From positions 186,001-250,000 of the forward strand of contig NZ_RHQN01000008.1 of the NCBI RefSeq assembly GCF_003935425.1: 64,000 bases of DNA, read 5' to 3'. The translations under genes were made by a program, and so were the position numbers. The stretch comes from Pseudomonas sp. v388. Lineage in GTDB: Bacteria; Pseudomonadota; Gammaproteobacteria; Pseudomonadales; Pseudomonadaceae. Positions within the stretch are counted from its first letter, which is position 1. Each line of letters starts with the position of its first letter. Positions 17,984-25,857 of the stretch are shown in pieces. The notes under the pieces are model-generated. The model had not been told where the DNA came from and made no database searches. It saw only the letters and a list, made by a program, of their open reading frames with translations.

Positions 17984-20900
17984 ATGAAAAACCTGTTCAT
18001 GAAACTTGTGGGCCTGTTGCGCCAGACCCGGACCTGGACGCTGTTGCTGGTCCTGGCGCTGAACCTGGTGATCTGGTTTGCCGGCCCGTGGCTGGCAGTG
18101 GCCGATCACAAATTCTGGGAAAGCCCGACGGCACGTCTGCTCTCCATCAGCCTGCTGTTGCTGCTCTGGGGACTGGTCATGGCGTTTGCCGGTCGACAGG
18201 GCACTGCCGCGCAGGACCCGGCGACGCCTGCGGTTCAGGAAATGCTCCAGCAGGACGCGTTGATCGCCGACGAACGCCAGGCCCTGCGGGCCCGCTTCTC
18301 GGAGGCCGAGCGAGTGCTGGCCCAGTCCACGCTGTACGCCAGCCGCGACGGCCAGGCGCGTCGGGAGCTGCCGTGGTACCTGCTGATCGGTCCGCAAGGA
18401 AGCGGCAAGACCAGCCTGCTGGATTTTTCCGGCCTGGACTTCCCGCTCAACAAGGTCGAGCGCAGCCTGACCCGGGATATCCGCGGCAGCCGTGGCTGCG
18501 ACTGGTACTTTTCCGATCAGGCGGTGATTCTGGATACCGCGGGCCGCTACTTCAGTCAGGTTCAGCAGCGGGTCGATGGCGCCGCCTGGCTGAACCTGCT
18601 TGACCTGTTGCGCACCCGCCGCCGATCACGGCCCCTCAACGGCGTGCTGGTGGCCTTGCCGGTGGAAGCACTGCTCGATGCTCAAGAGTTGCGCGTCGAA
18701 CGCCTCGCCGCCACGGTGCGCGAGCGTCTGCAGGAGGTGCACCGCCTGCTGCGAATCGATGTGCCGGTCTATCTGGTGCTGACCAGGGCCGATGCACTGC
18801 CCGGTTTCGACGAATTCTTCGAGCAGTTGTCGCGGGAAGAGGCCGGCCAGGTGCTGGGCACGACCTTCGAGCCGGGCAGTAACGGCAGCGATGGCGCTCA
18901 GTTGCGCCAGGCGTTCGAGGCGTTGCTGGCGCGCTTGAACGGTCAGGCGCTGGGTCGGGTGCATCAGGCGCGGGGCATTGCCCGGCGAGGCTTGATCCTG
19001 GATTTTCCTCACCAGCTGGGCCGCATCGGCCACAACCTGTGCCTGCTCGCGGAACTGGCCTTTGCCGGCAACCGTTACCAACGGGCCAGCCGGTTGCGTG
19101 GCTACTACCTGACCCGTGCGCCGCATGTCGGCGTCGTGGCAGGGGCCGATGCCGATCACGAGCCGGCCCGAGCGGAAGCGGGCAGCCGGTTGCCGGTATT
19201 GAGTACGGTTGGGGCGCGTTTCATCCATGACCTGCTCAGCCGGGTGATTTTCCCGGAGTCGAGCCTGGCGACGCTCGACAGGGACGTGCGCCGGCGCATC
19301 GCCTGGGGGCAGCGCGCGGGCTTTGCCCTGGTGATCGGCGTGCTGCTGGGGTGCGGCACGTTGTGGGCGACGGGTTTCTCCGCCAATCATCAGCGTCTGG
19401 AACAGCTGCGTAATCTGGCCGGCCGCCTGCTGGAGCAGCGCGGCGCGCTGAACCCGGGCGACGACCTGCTGGCAACGCTGCCGGTGCTCAATACCGCATC
19501 CCAGGCCAGCCGCGTGTTTCCAGACATCGCTCAGGCGGCGCTGCATGAGCGCGGCGGCCTGTATCAGGGCGAGCCGGCCAACCGGATCGTGTCCGCTGCC
19601 TATGACAACGAACTGCAACGCCAGCTGCTGCCACGGTTGGCCCGCCAGTTAGAGGCGCAGATTCGAGCCAGCCTCACCGACCGCGAGCAGCTGCTGCCGA
19701 GTCTGCGCGCCTACCTGATGCTCAACCTGCGTGAACGTCGGGACCGAGCCTGGTTGCAAGACCGGGTGGCCAGTGACTGGGCGTTGCGCTACGCCGGTGA
19801 CGCTCAGGTGCAGACCGAACTCAACAGCCATCTTGATCGGCTGCTCGACCAGCCCTTCGTCCATCCTCTGGATGACATGCTGGTGGCCCAGGCCCGGCAG
19901 GTCCTGCGAGGCGAATCCCTGGCCGGCGCGGTCTACCGCATCCTGCGGGATCAGGCGCGCAGCAGTCCTGATTACCGTCTGGCGCAGCATCTGGGCAGCC
20001 AGGGCAATCTGTTTGCCGGCACCGATTACCCGATCCCAGGCTTCTATACCCGTCAGGGCTACCAGCAGTATTTCGTTGCCCGCGGATCCCGTGCCGTGAC
20101 CGAAATACTTCATGACAACTGGGTGCTCGGTGACAACAGCGGCATGGAGCCTGGGGAACTGCGCGGTTTGTTGGTGGAGCTGGAGCAACTGTACTTTCGC
20201 GACTACGCGCAGCATTGGAGCGAGGCGCTGGGCCAGGTATCGCTGCAACCTTTCGAAGGCGCCCGCCAGGGGGCTACACAAATGGCCGGTCTGATCGCGG
20301 CCAGTTCGCCGCTGCTGCAACTGCTGGGGCAAATTCGGGAACACACGCGCTTCGCCGTGCCGGCCCCGGTCGAACCCGCAGCCGCGCAGCAGACGCCGGC
20401 GGCAGGCGGCGTGGCCGGCAAGGCAGTGGTGGCGGTGGCGGGGCTGGCGCAGGAAGCCGCAGCTGGAGTCTTGCCGGATACGGCGAAGAAGGCCCTGCAA
20501 AGACGGTTCGAACCGCTGCATCGGCTGCTGGATGACAACAATGGCCCGGCCGCAGATCTGCTGTCGGTGCTGGAGGCGCTCAGCGACGTGCAGCTGCAAC
20601 TGGCCAGCCTGGGGCGTTCGGGGCAACCGGAACTGGTGGCGTTCGACGTGGCCAGAGCGCGGATGACCGGCCAGCGCGATGCCTTGAGCGAGCTGCGCAG
20701 CCGGGTCGGGCAACTGCCGCAACCGGTCGCTGGCTGGTTCGGCACCCTGGCCGAGGACAGCTGGGCGTTCGTGCTTCAGGAAACCTATCGGCATCTCAAC
20801 CAGCGCTATCAGGATGAGGTCTACCGTTTCTACACTCAGGCGCTGGACAAGCGCTACCCGTTCCATGCGCACAGCAGCAGCGATGTGGCGCTCAACGATT

Positions 20901-21493
20901 TCCGGGAGTTCTTCAAGGCGCAGGGTATCGCCGAGCGGTTTTTCGACACTTACCTGAAAGCGTTCGTCAGCGGCGAGCCGGGAAGCTACCGGCTTCGTTC
21001 GGTGGACGGTTTAAGTGTACCGATGAGCCGGGCATGGCTGGATCAGCTGGCCAACGTCCAGGCCATTCGCAAAAGCTTCTTTGCCCACAGTGCCGACGAG
21101 CCTCAGGTGCAGTTCAAGCTCGAACCCTACACGCTCGATCCGGCGGTGAGCCGTGCGGAGTTCCGCCTGGGAGACCAGCTCAGCGAGTATCGCCACGGAC
21201 CGGTCCAGTCCACCGGGTTCAAGTGGCCCACCGAGGTGGATGATGGCCGGGCGGCACTGGTGCTGGAGCCGATGGCGGGTCGGGCGATAGGCATCGAGAA
21301 GAACACCGGGCCGTGGTCACTGTTCCGCCTGCTGGACCTGATGGAAATCGAGTCCCTTGAAGGGCGCGACGTGCTGGTGTTCAAGGCCGAGGTCGGTGGC
21401 CTGCGCGCCAACTATCTGCTGATGAGTCAGCGCTCCCCCAACCCGTTCGACGCCAGCGCACTGCGCCGCTTCCGATTGCCGGCGCAGCTGTGA
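17984..21493 (+). CDS. tssM: TssM/IcmF, inner-membrane channel protein of the T6SS
   Basis: The largest T6SS envelope subunit, spanning from the cytoplasm to TssJ. It has 1169 residues. Two N-terminal membrane helices (about 10-32 and 40-62) precede a cytoplasmic NTPase domain with an intact Walker A (GPQGSGKT, 136-143) and a DTAGRYFSQ motif. A third helix lies at about 445-470, followed by the long periplasmic part ending in the IcmF C-terminal domain (WPTEVDDGRAALVLEPM, PWSLFRLLD). The stop overlaps the kinase start. Confidence 0.97.
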   Translation: MKNLFMKLVGLLRQTRTWTLLLVLALNLVIWFAGPWLAVADHKFWESPTARLLSISLLLLLWGLVMAFAGRQGTAAQDPATPAVQEMLQQDALIADERQALRARFSEAERVLAQSTLYASRDGQARRELPWYLLIGPQGSGKTSLLDFSGLDFPLNKVERSLTRDIRGSRGCDWYFSDQAVILDTAGRYFSQVQQRVDGAAWLNLLDLLRTRRRSRPLNGVLVALPVEALLDAQELRVERLAATVRERLQEVHRLLRIDVPVYLVLTRADALPGFDEFFEQLSREEAGQVLGTTFEPGSNGSDGAQLRQAFEALLARLNGQALGRVHQARGIARRGLILDFPHQLGRIGHNLCLLAELAFAGNRYQRASRLRGYYLTRAPHVGVVAGADADHEPARAEAGSRLPVLSTVGARFIHDLLSRVIFPESSLATLDRDVRRRIAWGQRAGFALVIGVLLGCGTLWATGFSANHQRLEQLRNLAGRLLEQRGALNPGDDLLATLPVLNTASQASRVFPDIAQAALHERGGLYQGEPANRIVSAAYDNELQRQLLPRLARQLEAQIRASLTDREQLLPSLRAYLMLNLRERRDRAWLQDRVASDWALRYAGDAQVQTELNSHLDRLLDQPFVHPLDDMLVAQARQVLRGESLAGAVYRILRDQARSSPDYRLAQHLGSQGNLFAGTDYPIPGFYTRQGYQQYFVARGSRAVTEILHDNWVLGDNSGMEPGELRGLLVELEQLYFRDYAQHWSEALGQVSLQPFEGARQGATQMAGLIAASSPLLQLLGQIREHTRFAVPAPVEPAAAQQTPAAGGVAGKAVVAVAGLAQEAAAGVLPDTAKKALQRRFEPLHRLLDDNNGPAADLLSVLEALSDVQLQLASLGRSGQPELVAFDVARARMTGQRDALSELRSRVGQLPQPVAGWFGTLAEDSWAFVLQETYRHLNQRYQDEVYRFYTQALDKRYPFHAHSSSDVALNDFREFFKAQGIAERFFDTYLKAFVSGEPGSYRLRSVDGLSVPMSRAWLDQLANVQAIRKSFFAHSADEPQVQFKLEPYTLDPAVSRAEFRLGDQLSEYRHGPVQSTGFKWPTEVDDGRAALVLEPMAGRAIGIEKNTGPWSLFRLLDLMEIESLEGRDVLVFKAEVGGLRANYLLMSQRSPNPFDASALRRFRLPAQL

Positions 21494-22356
21494 TGAACGT
21501 GGGTGATGTGCTGACCGGGCGCTACCGGATCGAACGCATCCTGGGGGTCGGTGGCGTCAGCCGAGTGTACCGGGCGCGGGATCTGCTGTGCGAGCAACTG
21601 GGCGCCAGCGACCCCCATGTCGCGATCAAACTGCTCGACGAGGAACATGCGCAGGCGCCCGACGGCGCGCTGCTGCTGCACCGAGAGTTTGCCCTGACCC
21701 GGCTGGTGCATCACCAGCATGTGGTGCGGGTCGAGCGGTTCGACATTGATCACCGCAGGCGTCAGGCGTTCTTCACGATGGAGCTGATGTGCGGGCTGAC
21801 CCTCAAGCAGTTGCAGCGCGAGCGACCGGAAGGTCTGCCCTGGCCGGAAGTGCGGGAGATCGTCATTCCATTGCTCGACGCACTCAGGCACGCCCACGAC
21901 TGCGGTATCGTTCACGGGGATTTGAAACCCGCCAACGTGATGCTTACCGATCGCGGCGTCAGGCTGTTCGACTTCGGCCTGGGTCAGGCTCTTGACGGTG
22001 TGCTGGAGGGCCTGCCCGGGCTGTGTCGCCAGCGCACCGTGGCCTGGACGCCTGCCTATGCCGCCCCTGAACTGCTGGAGCGCGGGCTGTTGACGCCGGC
22101 GGCGGACGTCTACGCGGTTGCCTGTGTGATTTATGAACTGGCGTCCGGAACCCACCCGTTCTTGCGCCTGGACGCTGTGCGGGCCAGGGCCGAACGTCTC
22201 GACCGGCTCCTGCGCATGCCGCGCAGCCTGCCCAAGGCCTGCCGGGCGGTCTTGCGCCAGGCCTTGTCGCTCGACGCACATGAGCGACAGGTGGACGCCA
22301 GGGACTTGCATCAGGCGTTCGTCCAGGCGCCGCGACATCGGAGACTGTGGATGTAG
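21493..22356 (+). CDS. T6SS-linked Ser/Thr protein kinase (Stk1/PpkA type)
   Basis: Hanks-type kinase of 287 residues, last gene of the T6SS operon. A glycine loop (ILGVGGVSRVYRARD), the ATP-binding lysine (VAIK, K46), the catalytic loop HGDLKPAN (H141, D143), DFG (D160) and AAPELLE are all present, so it should be active, with HGD in place of the usual HRD. No transmembrane segment is evident, unlike the larger PpkA. It probably phosphorylates the operon's Fha protein. ATG 21493 overlaps the tssM stop (TGATG). In P. aeruginosa HSI-II a phosphatase gene, stp1, separates icmF2 from stk1; here it is absent. Confidence 0.92.
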   Translation: MNVGDVLTGRYRIERILGVGGVSRVYRARDLLCEQLGASDPHVAIKLLDEEHAQAPDGALLLHREFALTRLVHHQHVVRVERFDIDHRRRQAFFTMELMCGLTLKQLQRERPEGLPWPEVREIVIPLLDALRHAHDCGIVHGDLKPANVMLTDRGVRLFDFGLGQALDGVLEGLPGLCRQRTVAWTPAYAAPELLERGLLTPAADVYAVACVIYELASGTHPFLRLDAVRARAERLDRLLRMPRSLPKACRAVLRQALSLDAHERQVDARDLHQAFVQAPRHRRLWM

Positions 22357-22364
22357 CCTGCGGC

Positions 22365-23285
22365 TCAGCGTTGCCCGCCCGGCCGATTCCATTGCTCAAG
22401 CACGAAATCCACGAAGCGGCGCAGCTTGGGCAAGCGATAACGGTCCTGGACGTAGAGCAGATGCATCGGCCGGCAGGGCAGGCGATAGTCGGGCAGTAAG
22501 GCGACCAGCCGTCCGTCCTGCAGATCCTGCCGGACCAGCGCGTCAGGCAGCATCACGATACCGCCGCCGGCCCGGGCGGCCTGGTACAGGCCCGACGAGG
22601 TGTTCATCACCATCGGCCCACTGACCTCCACCGTCACCTCGCCGTCCGGCCCGCTCAGGCGCCAGTGTTTTTCCACCGCGCTCCAGTCGTCACCGGCCGG
22701 GTAGGCGAAGGCCAGGCAATGGTGCCGCGCCAGGTCGCCGGGCGCCAGTGGCGTGCCATGGCGAGCCAGATAGTCGGGCGAGGCGCAGATGGTCAGCGTG
22801 TAATCCTCCAGCGGACGAGCGATCAGCCGCGTCGAGTCTGGCACCTTGCCGAGTCGAATCGCCACATCGAAGCCGTTGTCGATCAGGTCGAGCCGCTGGT
22901 TGGTCAGCAGCAGGTCAAGCTTCACATCCGGGTAGCGTCTTGAGAATTCGCACAGTGCCGGCGCCAGTACTTCGCTGCCGAAAGTCAGGGGTGCGGTGAT
23001 GCGCAGCACGCCCGACGGTTCGTCCTGGGCCTGTTCGGCTAGCTGTTCGGATTCGTTGACCAGCCCCAGCACTTCCACGCAGCGCTCGTAATAGGCAGTG
23101 CCGAATTCGGTCAAGCGTTGCCGGCGGGTGGTTCTTTTGAGCAGGCTGACACCAAGGCGCTGCTCCAGGGCGCGCAAATGGTTGCCAACCATGGTGGTCG
23201 AGATCGAACACTCTTGGGCCGCTGCCGTCATGCTGCCGGCCTCGACAACCTTCACGTACACCGACATTGCCTGGAACAGATCCAT
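22365..23285 (-). CDS. LysR-family transcriptional regulator
   Basis: 306-residue LTTR. The N-terminal winged helix-turn-helix (SVYVKVVEAGSMTAAAQECSI-like start, then GNHLRALEQRLGVSLLKRT) is followed by a PBP2_CrgA-like effector domain of the HTH_1 plus LysR_substrate type (GVLRITAPLTFG, ANP-less variant RLDLIDNGFDVAIRLG). ATG 23285 is preferred to a TTG two codons earlier. It is divergent from the aminotransferase gene and probably regulates it through the inverted repeat in the shared promoter. It converges on the T6SS kinase with only 8 bases between stops, so it is unlikely to be a T6SS gene. Confidence 0.92.
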   Translation of the reverse strand: MDLFQAMSVYVKVVEAGSMTAAAQECSISTTMVGNHLRALEQRLGVSLLKRTTRRQRLTEFGTAYYERCVEVLGLVNESEQLAEQAQDEPSGVLRITAPLTFGSEVLAPALCEFSRRYPDVKLDLLLTNQRLDLIDNGFDVAIRLGKVPDSTRLIARPLEDYTLTICASPDYLARHGTPLAPGDLARHHCLAFAYPAGDDWSAVEKHWRLSGPDGEVTVEVSGPMVMNTSSGLYQAARAGGGIVMLPDALVRQDLQDGRLVALLPDYRLPCRPMHLLYVQDRYRLPKLRRFVDFVLEQWNRPGGQR

Positions 23286-23303
23286 TATCAAGCCTGGATT
23301 GAA

Positions 23304-23351
23304 TATGGTTAAAGGAAAGCGCTCTTTATGCAGCCTGGGTGCCTAACCATA
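23304..23351. promoter_or_regulatory. Widely spaced inverted repeat, probable LysR-type operator
   Basis: TATGGTTA at 23304-23311 and its exact complement TAACCATA at 23344-23351 lie between the divergent LysR and aminotransferase genes. Their centres are 40 bases apart, close to four helical turns, which would suit a LysR tetramer bending the promoter DNA (inference). The 8-bp arms match perfectly. Confidence 0.5.
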
Positions 23352-23390
23352 CTGCATCGCAACGCCGTACAGCCACTGGAGATTCCTGCG

Positions 23391-24593
23391 ATGAGCGCTA
23401 GCTGCCTGATGACCACCTATAAACCGTTGCCCCTGAGCTTTTGCCGCGGCCTGGGTACTCGCGTGTGGGATCAGCAAGGGCGGGAATATCTGGATGCGGT
23501 GGCCGGTGTGGCGGTGACCAGCGTCGGCCACAGCCATCCGGCGCTGGTGGCGGCAATCTGCGAACAGGCCGGGTTACTGTTGCACACCTCCAATCTGTAT
23601 GGCATTGACTGGCAGCAACGATTGGCCCGCAAGCTGGGCGAACTGTCCGGGATGGAGAGGGCTTTCTTCAATAATTCCGGGGCGGAGGCCAATGAGACCG
23701 CGTTGAAACTGGCGCGCCTGCACGGCTGGCATAAAGGCATCGAGCGCCCGCTGGTGGTGGTCATGGATAACGCGTTCCACGGCCGCACTCTGGGGACCTT
23801 GTCCGCCAGCGACGGCCCGGCGGTGCGCCTGGGTTTCGGCGCGCTGCCCGGCGACTTCATCAAAGTGCCGTTTGGCGACTTGAATGCCCTCGATCGGATG
23901 ATCGAGCAGCACGGTGCGCGCATTGCCGCGATCCTGGTGGAGCCCGTGCAAGGCGAGAGCGGCGTGCATGTGGCACCGGCCGGCTATCTGCAGGCCTTGC
24001 GCGAGCGCTGCAGTCGGCGCAACTGGCTGCTGATGATCGATGAAATCCAGACCGGCATGGGCCGCACCGGCCAGTGGTTCGGCTTTCAGCACCAGACGCT
24101 GCAGCCCGACGTGATTACCCTGGCCAAGGGGCTGGGCAATGGCATTCCCATTGGCGCCTGCCTGGCGCGTGGCAATGCCGCACGGCTGTTCACCCCCGGC
24201 AGCCACGGCAGCACGTTTGGCGGCAACCCGCTGGCGTGCCGGGCCGGTTGTACGGTGATCGAGATCATCGAGCAGCAAGGCCTGGTCGCCAATGCCGACG
24301 AACAGGGTCGGCGGTTGCGCGCCCGTCTCGCTCAGTTGCTGGACGGTCACCCGAACGTGAAAGCGATCCGGGGGCAGGGCTTGATGATCGGTATCGAGCT
24401 GCATGAGCCGGTGGCTGACCTTGTCCTGCGGGCGGCGGTCGAGCACCGACTGTTGATCAATGTCACGCGCAGCACGACGATCCGCCTGCTGCCGCCCCTG
24501 ACCCTGAATGCCGCCGAAGTGGAGCTGATCGCCCTGGGCGTATCGAACACGCTCAAGGGGGTCGCCGGGCAACCTTGGGAGCGCTGCGCCTGA
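23391..24593 (+). CDS. Class-III PLP aminotransferase, acetylornithine (ArgD-like) family
   Basis: 400-residue fold-type I transaminase. The features [60 protein letters not shown], the PLP lysine in [13 protein letters not shown] and [17 protein letters not shown] are those of acetylornithine/succinylornithine aminotransferases. ATG 23391 follows GGAG; the upstream in-frame region is rejected as promoter. A regulator (LysR) divergent from it suggests a catabolic or inducible paralogue and not the main arginine-biosynthesis argD, so no symbol is assigned. The true substrate is unknown. Confidence 0.88.
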   Translation: MSASCLMTTYKPLPLSFCRGLGTRVWDQQGREYLDAVAGVAVTSVGHSHPALVAAICEQAGLLLHTSNLYGIDWQQRLARKLGELSGMERAFFNNSGAEANETALKLARLHGWHKGIERPLVVVMDNAFHGRTLGTLSASDGPAVRLGFGALPGDFIKVPFGDLNALDRMIEQHGARIAAILVEPVQGESGVHVAPAGYLQALRERCSRRNWLLMIDEIQTGMGRTGQWFGFQHQTLQPDVITLAKGLGNGIPIGACLARGNAARLFTPGSHGSTFGGNPLACRAGCTVIEIIEQQGLVANADEQGRRLRARLAQLLDGHPNVKAIRGQGLMIGIELHEPVADLVLRAAVEHRLLINVTRSTTIRLLPPLTLNAAEVELIALGVSNTLKGVAGQPWERCA

Positions 24594-24718
24594 GTCGGGT
24601 CATTGGGAGGCAGGGCGATCCTGGACTATACCGTCAGAACGCATATGCGATAGAACGGCACTGTCAATCGGAAGTCTCTATGCGTAATGTTCACCCATGG
24701 ATTTCACAGGAGCCCTTT

Positions 24719-25279
24719 ATGCACATCCGGTCATTGCTCATCCGGTCACTGGCGCCGGTCGCCATGTTCGCTACCTGGCTGGTCGTCGCTGCCCCGACCC
24801 TGGCAGCCGAAGGCGATACCCCGCTGGCCCAGGAGCGCGGCAAGACCCGCCCGTTGATCATCATCGCTCCCAGTACGGTAGACCCCACGCTGGTCAGCCT
24901 CAAGAAAGCCCTTGATGAACCCGCCAATCGTGAGGCGTTCGCGCAGCGCAACATGGTGCTGTACACGGTGGTCAACACCATTGGCGAGCGTAACGGCAAG
25001 GCCATGGATGCGCAGTCCACCATGGCGCTGATCCGGGAGTTGAAACTGGGCGCGGGTGCGCAGACCAAGGTCATTCTGGTGGGCAAGGACGGCGAGAAAA
25101 AGATCGAGAAGTCCGGCACGGTCGATCCCAAGGAGCTGTTCACCACCATTGACCAGATGCCGATGCGCGAGCGGGAAGCGGCCGTGCCGCCTCCGGCCCC
25201 TGAGGCGCAGCCGGCGCCCGCCGACAAGGCCGCGAAACCGGGCAAGGGCGCGCCGCAGGGCAAGACCCTGGACGACTGA
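24719..25279 (+). CDS. Exported DUF4174-like protein
   Basis: 186 residues with a signal peptide (LLIRSLAPVAMFATWLVVAAPTLAA, cut after about residue 31). The centre (RPLIIIAPSTVDPTLVSLKKAL, NMVLYTVVN, TKVILVGKDGEKKIEKSGTVDP) matches the DUF4174 thioredoxin-like pattern, but no CxxC pair is present, so it is not a thiol oxidoreductase. The C-terminal 35 residues are Pro/Ala/Lys-rich and look disordered. ATG 24719 follows AGGAG; the longer frame upstream is rejected. Function unknown, periplasm expected. Confidence 0.8.
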   Translation: MHIRSLLIRSLAPVAMFATWLVVAAPTLAAEGDTPLAQERGKTRPLIIIAPSTVDPTLVSLKKALDEPANREAFAQRNMVLYTVVNTIGERNGKAMDAQSTMALIRELKLGAGAQTKVILVGKDGEKKIEKSGTVDPKELFTTIDQMPMREREAAVPPPAPEAQPAPADKAAKPGKGAPQGKTLDD

Positions 25280-25290
25280 CCGCGGCCCGT

Positions 25291-25734
25291 TCAGACGTCG
25301 CCGCGAATGTACTGTTCCAGCTGCCGGATCAGGCTGGCCTGTTCGGCGATGGCTTCCTTGACCAGGTCGCCGATCGACAGCAGGCCCAGCAACTGACCGT
25401 TCTCCAGCACCGGCAGGTGGCGCAGGCGGTTGTCGGTCATGATGCCCATGCAGGCTTCGATACTCTGTTGCGAATCAACGGTGATGACTTTGCTGCTCAT
25501 GATCGCGCTGACCGGCGTACCCACCGAAGAACGGCCCTTGAGGATCATCTTGCGCGCATAGTCGCGCTCGCTCACCACACCGACCAGTCGGCCGTTGTCG
25601 ACCACCGGCAGGGCACCGATGTTCTTGTCCGCCATCAGCCTGAGCGCGTCGAGCACCATCTGCTCCGGGCCTATGGTGTGCACCTGCTGGTGCTGCTCGG
25701 CTTTCAATTTCAGCAACTGGGCGACGGTGGTCAT
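25291..25734 (-). CDS. Two-CBS-domain protein
   Basis: 147 residues made almost wholly of a tandem CBS pair (about 10-65 and 72-130), with VLDALRLMADKNIGALPVVDNGRLVGVVSERDYARK-type text in the first and IEACMGIMTDNRLRHLPVLENGQLLGLLS in the second. Such stand-alone CBS proteins sense adenosyl ligands and modulate partner proteins; the partner here is unknown. CGGAGA stands before ATG 25734. It converges on the DUF4174 gene with an 11-base gap. Confidence 0.9.
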   Translation of the reverse strand: MTTVAQLLKLKAEQHQQVHTIGPEQMVLDALRLMADKNIGALPVVDNGRLVGVVSERDYARKMILKGRSSVGTPVSAIMSSKVITVDSQQSIEACMGIMTDNRLRHLPVLENGQLLGLLSIGDLVKEAIAEQASLIRQLEQYIRGDV

Positions 25735-25857
25735 GGCGTTCTCCGGAGTCTGGGACCTTGTGAGTGTAGGCCCGCAAACCGGGGCTGCTACAGCATCAAC
25801 AAATGACCTGCGCGAAGCTGGCGTGAAAGCGGCCGTCAGGTGGCGAAAAACGTCATG

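Noticed and set aside
23391-24593. Calling the aminotransferase argD
   Set aside because: The family fits, but the divergent LysR gene and lack of arginine genes suggest a specialised paralogue.
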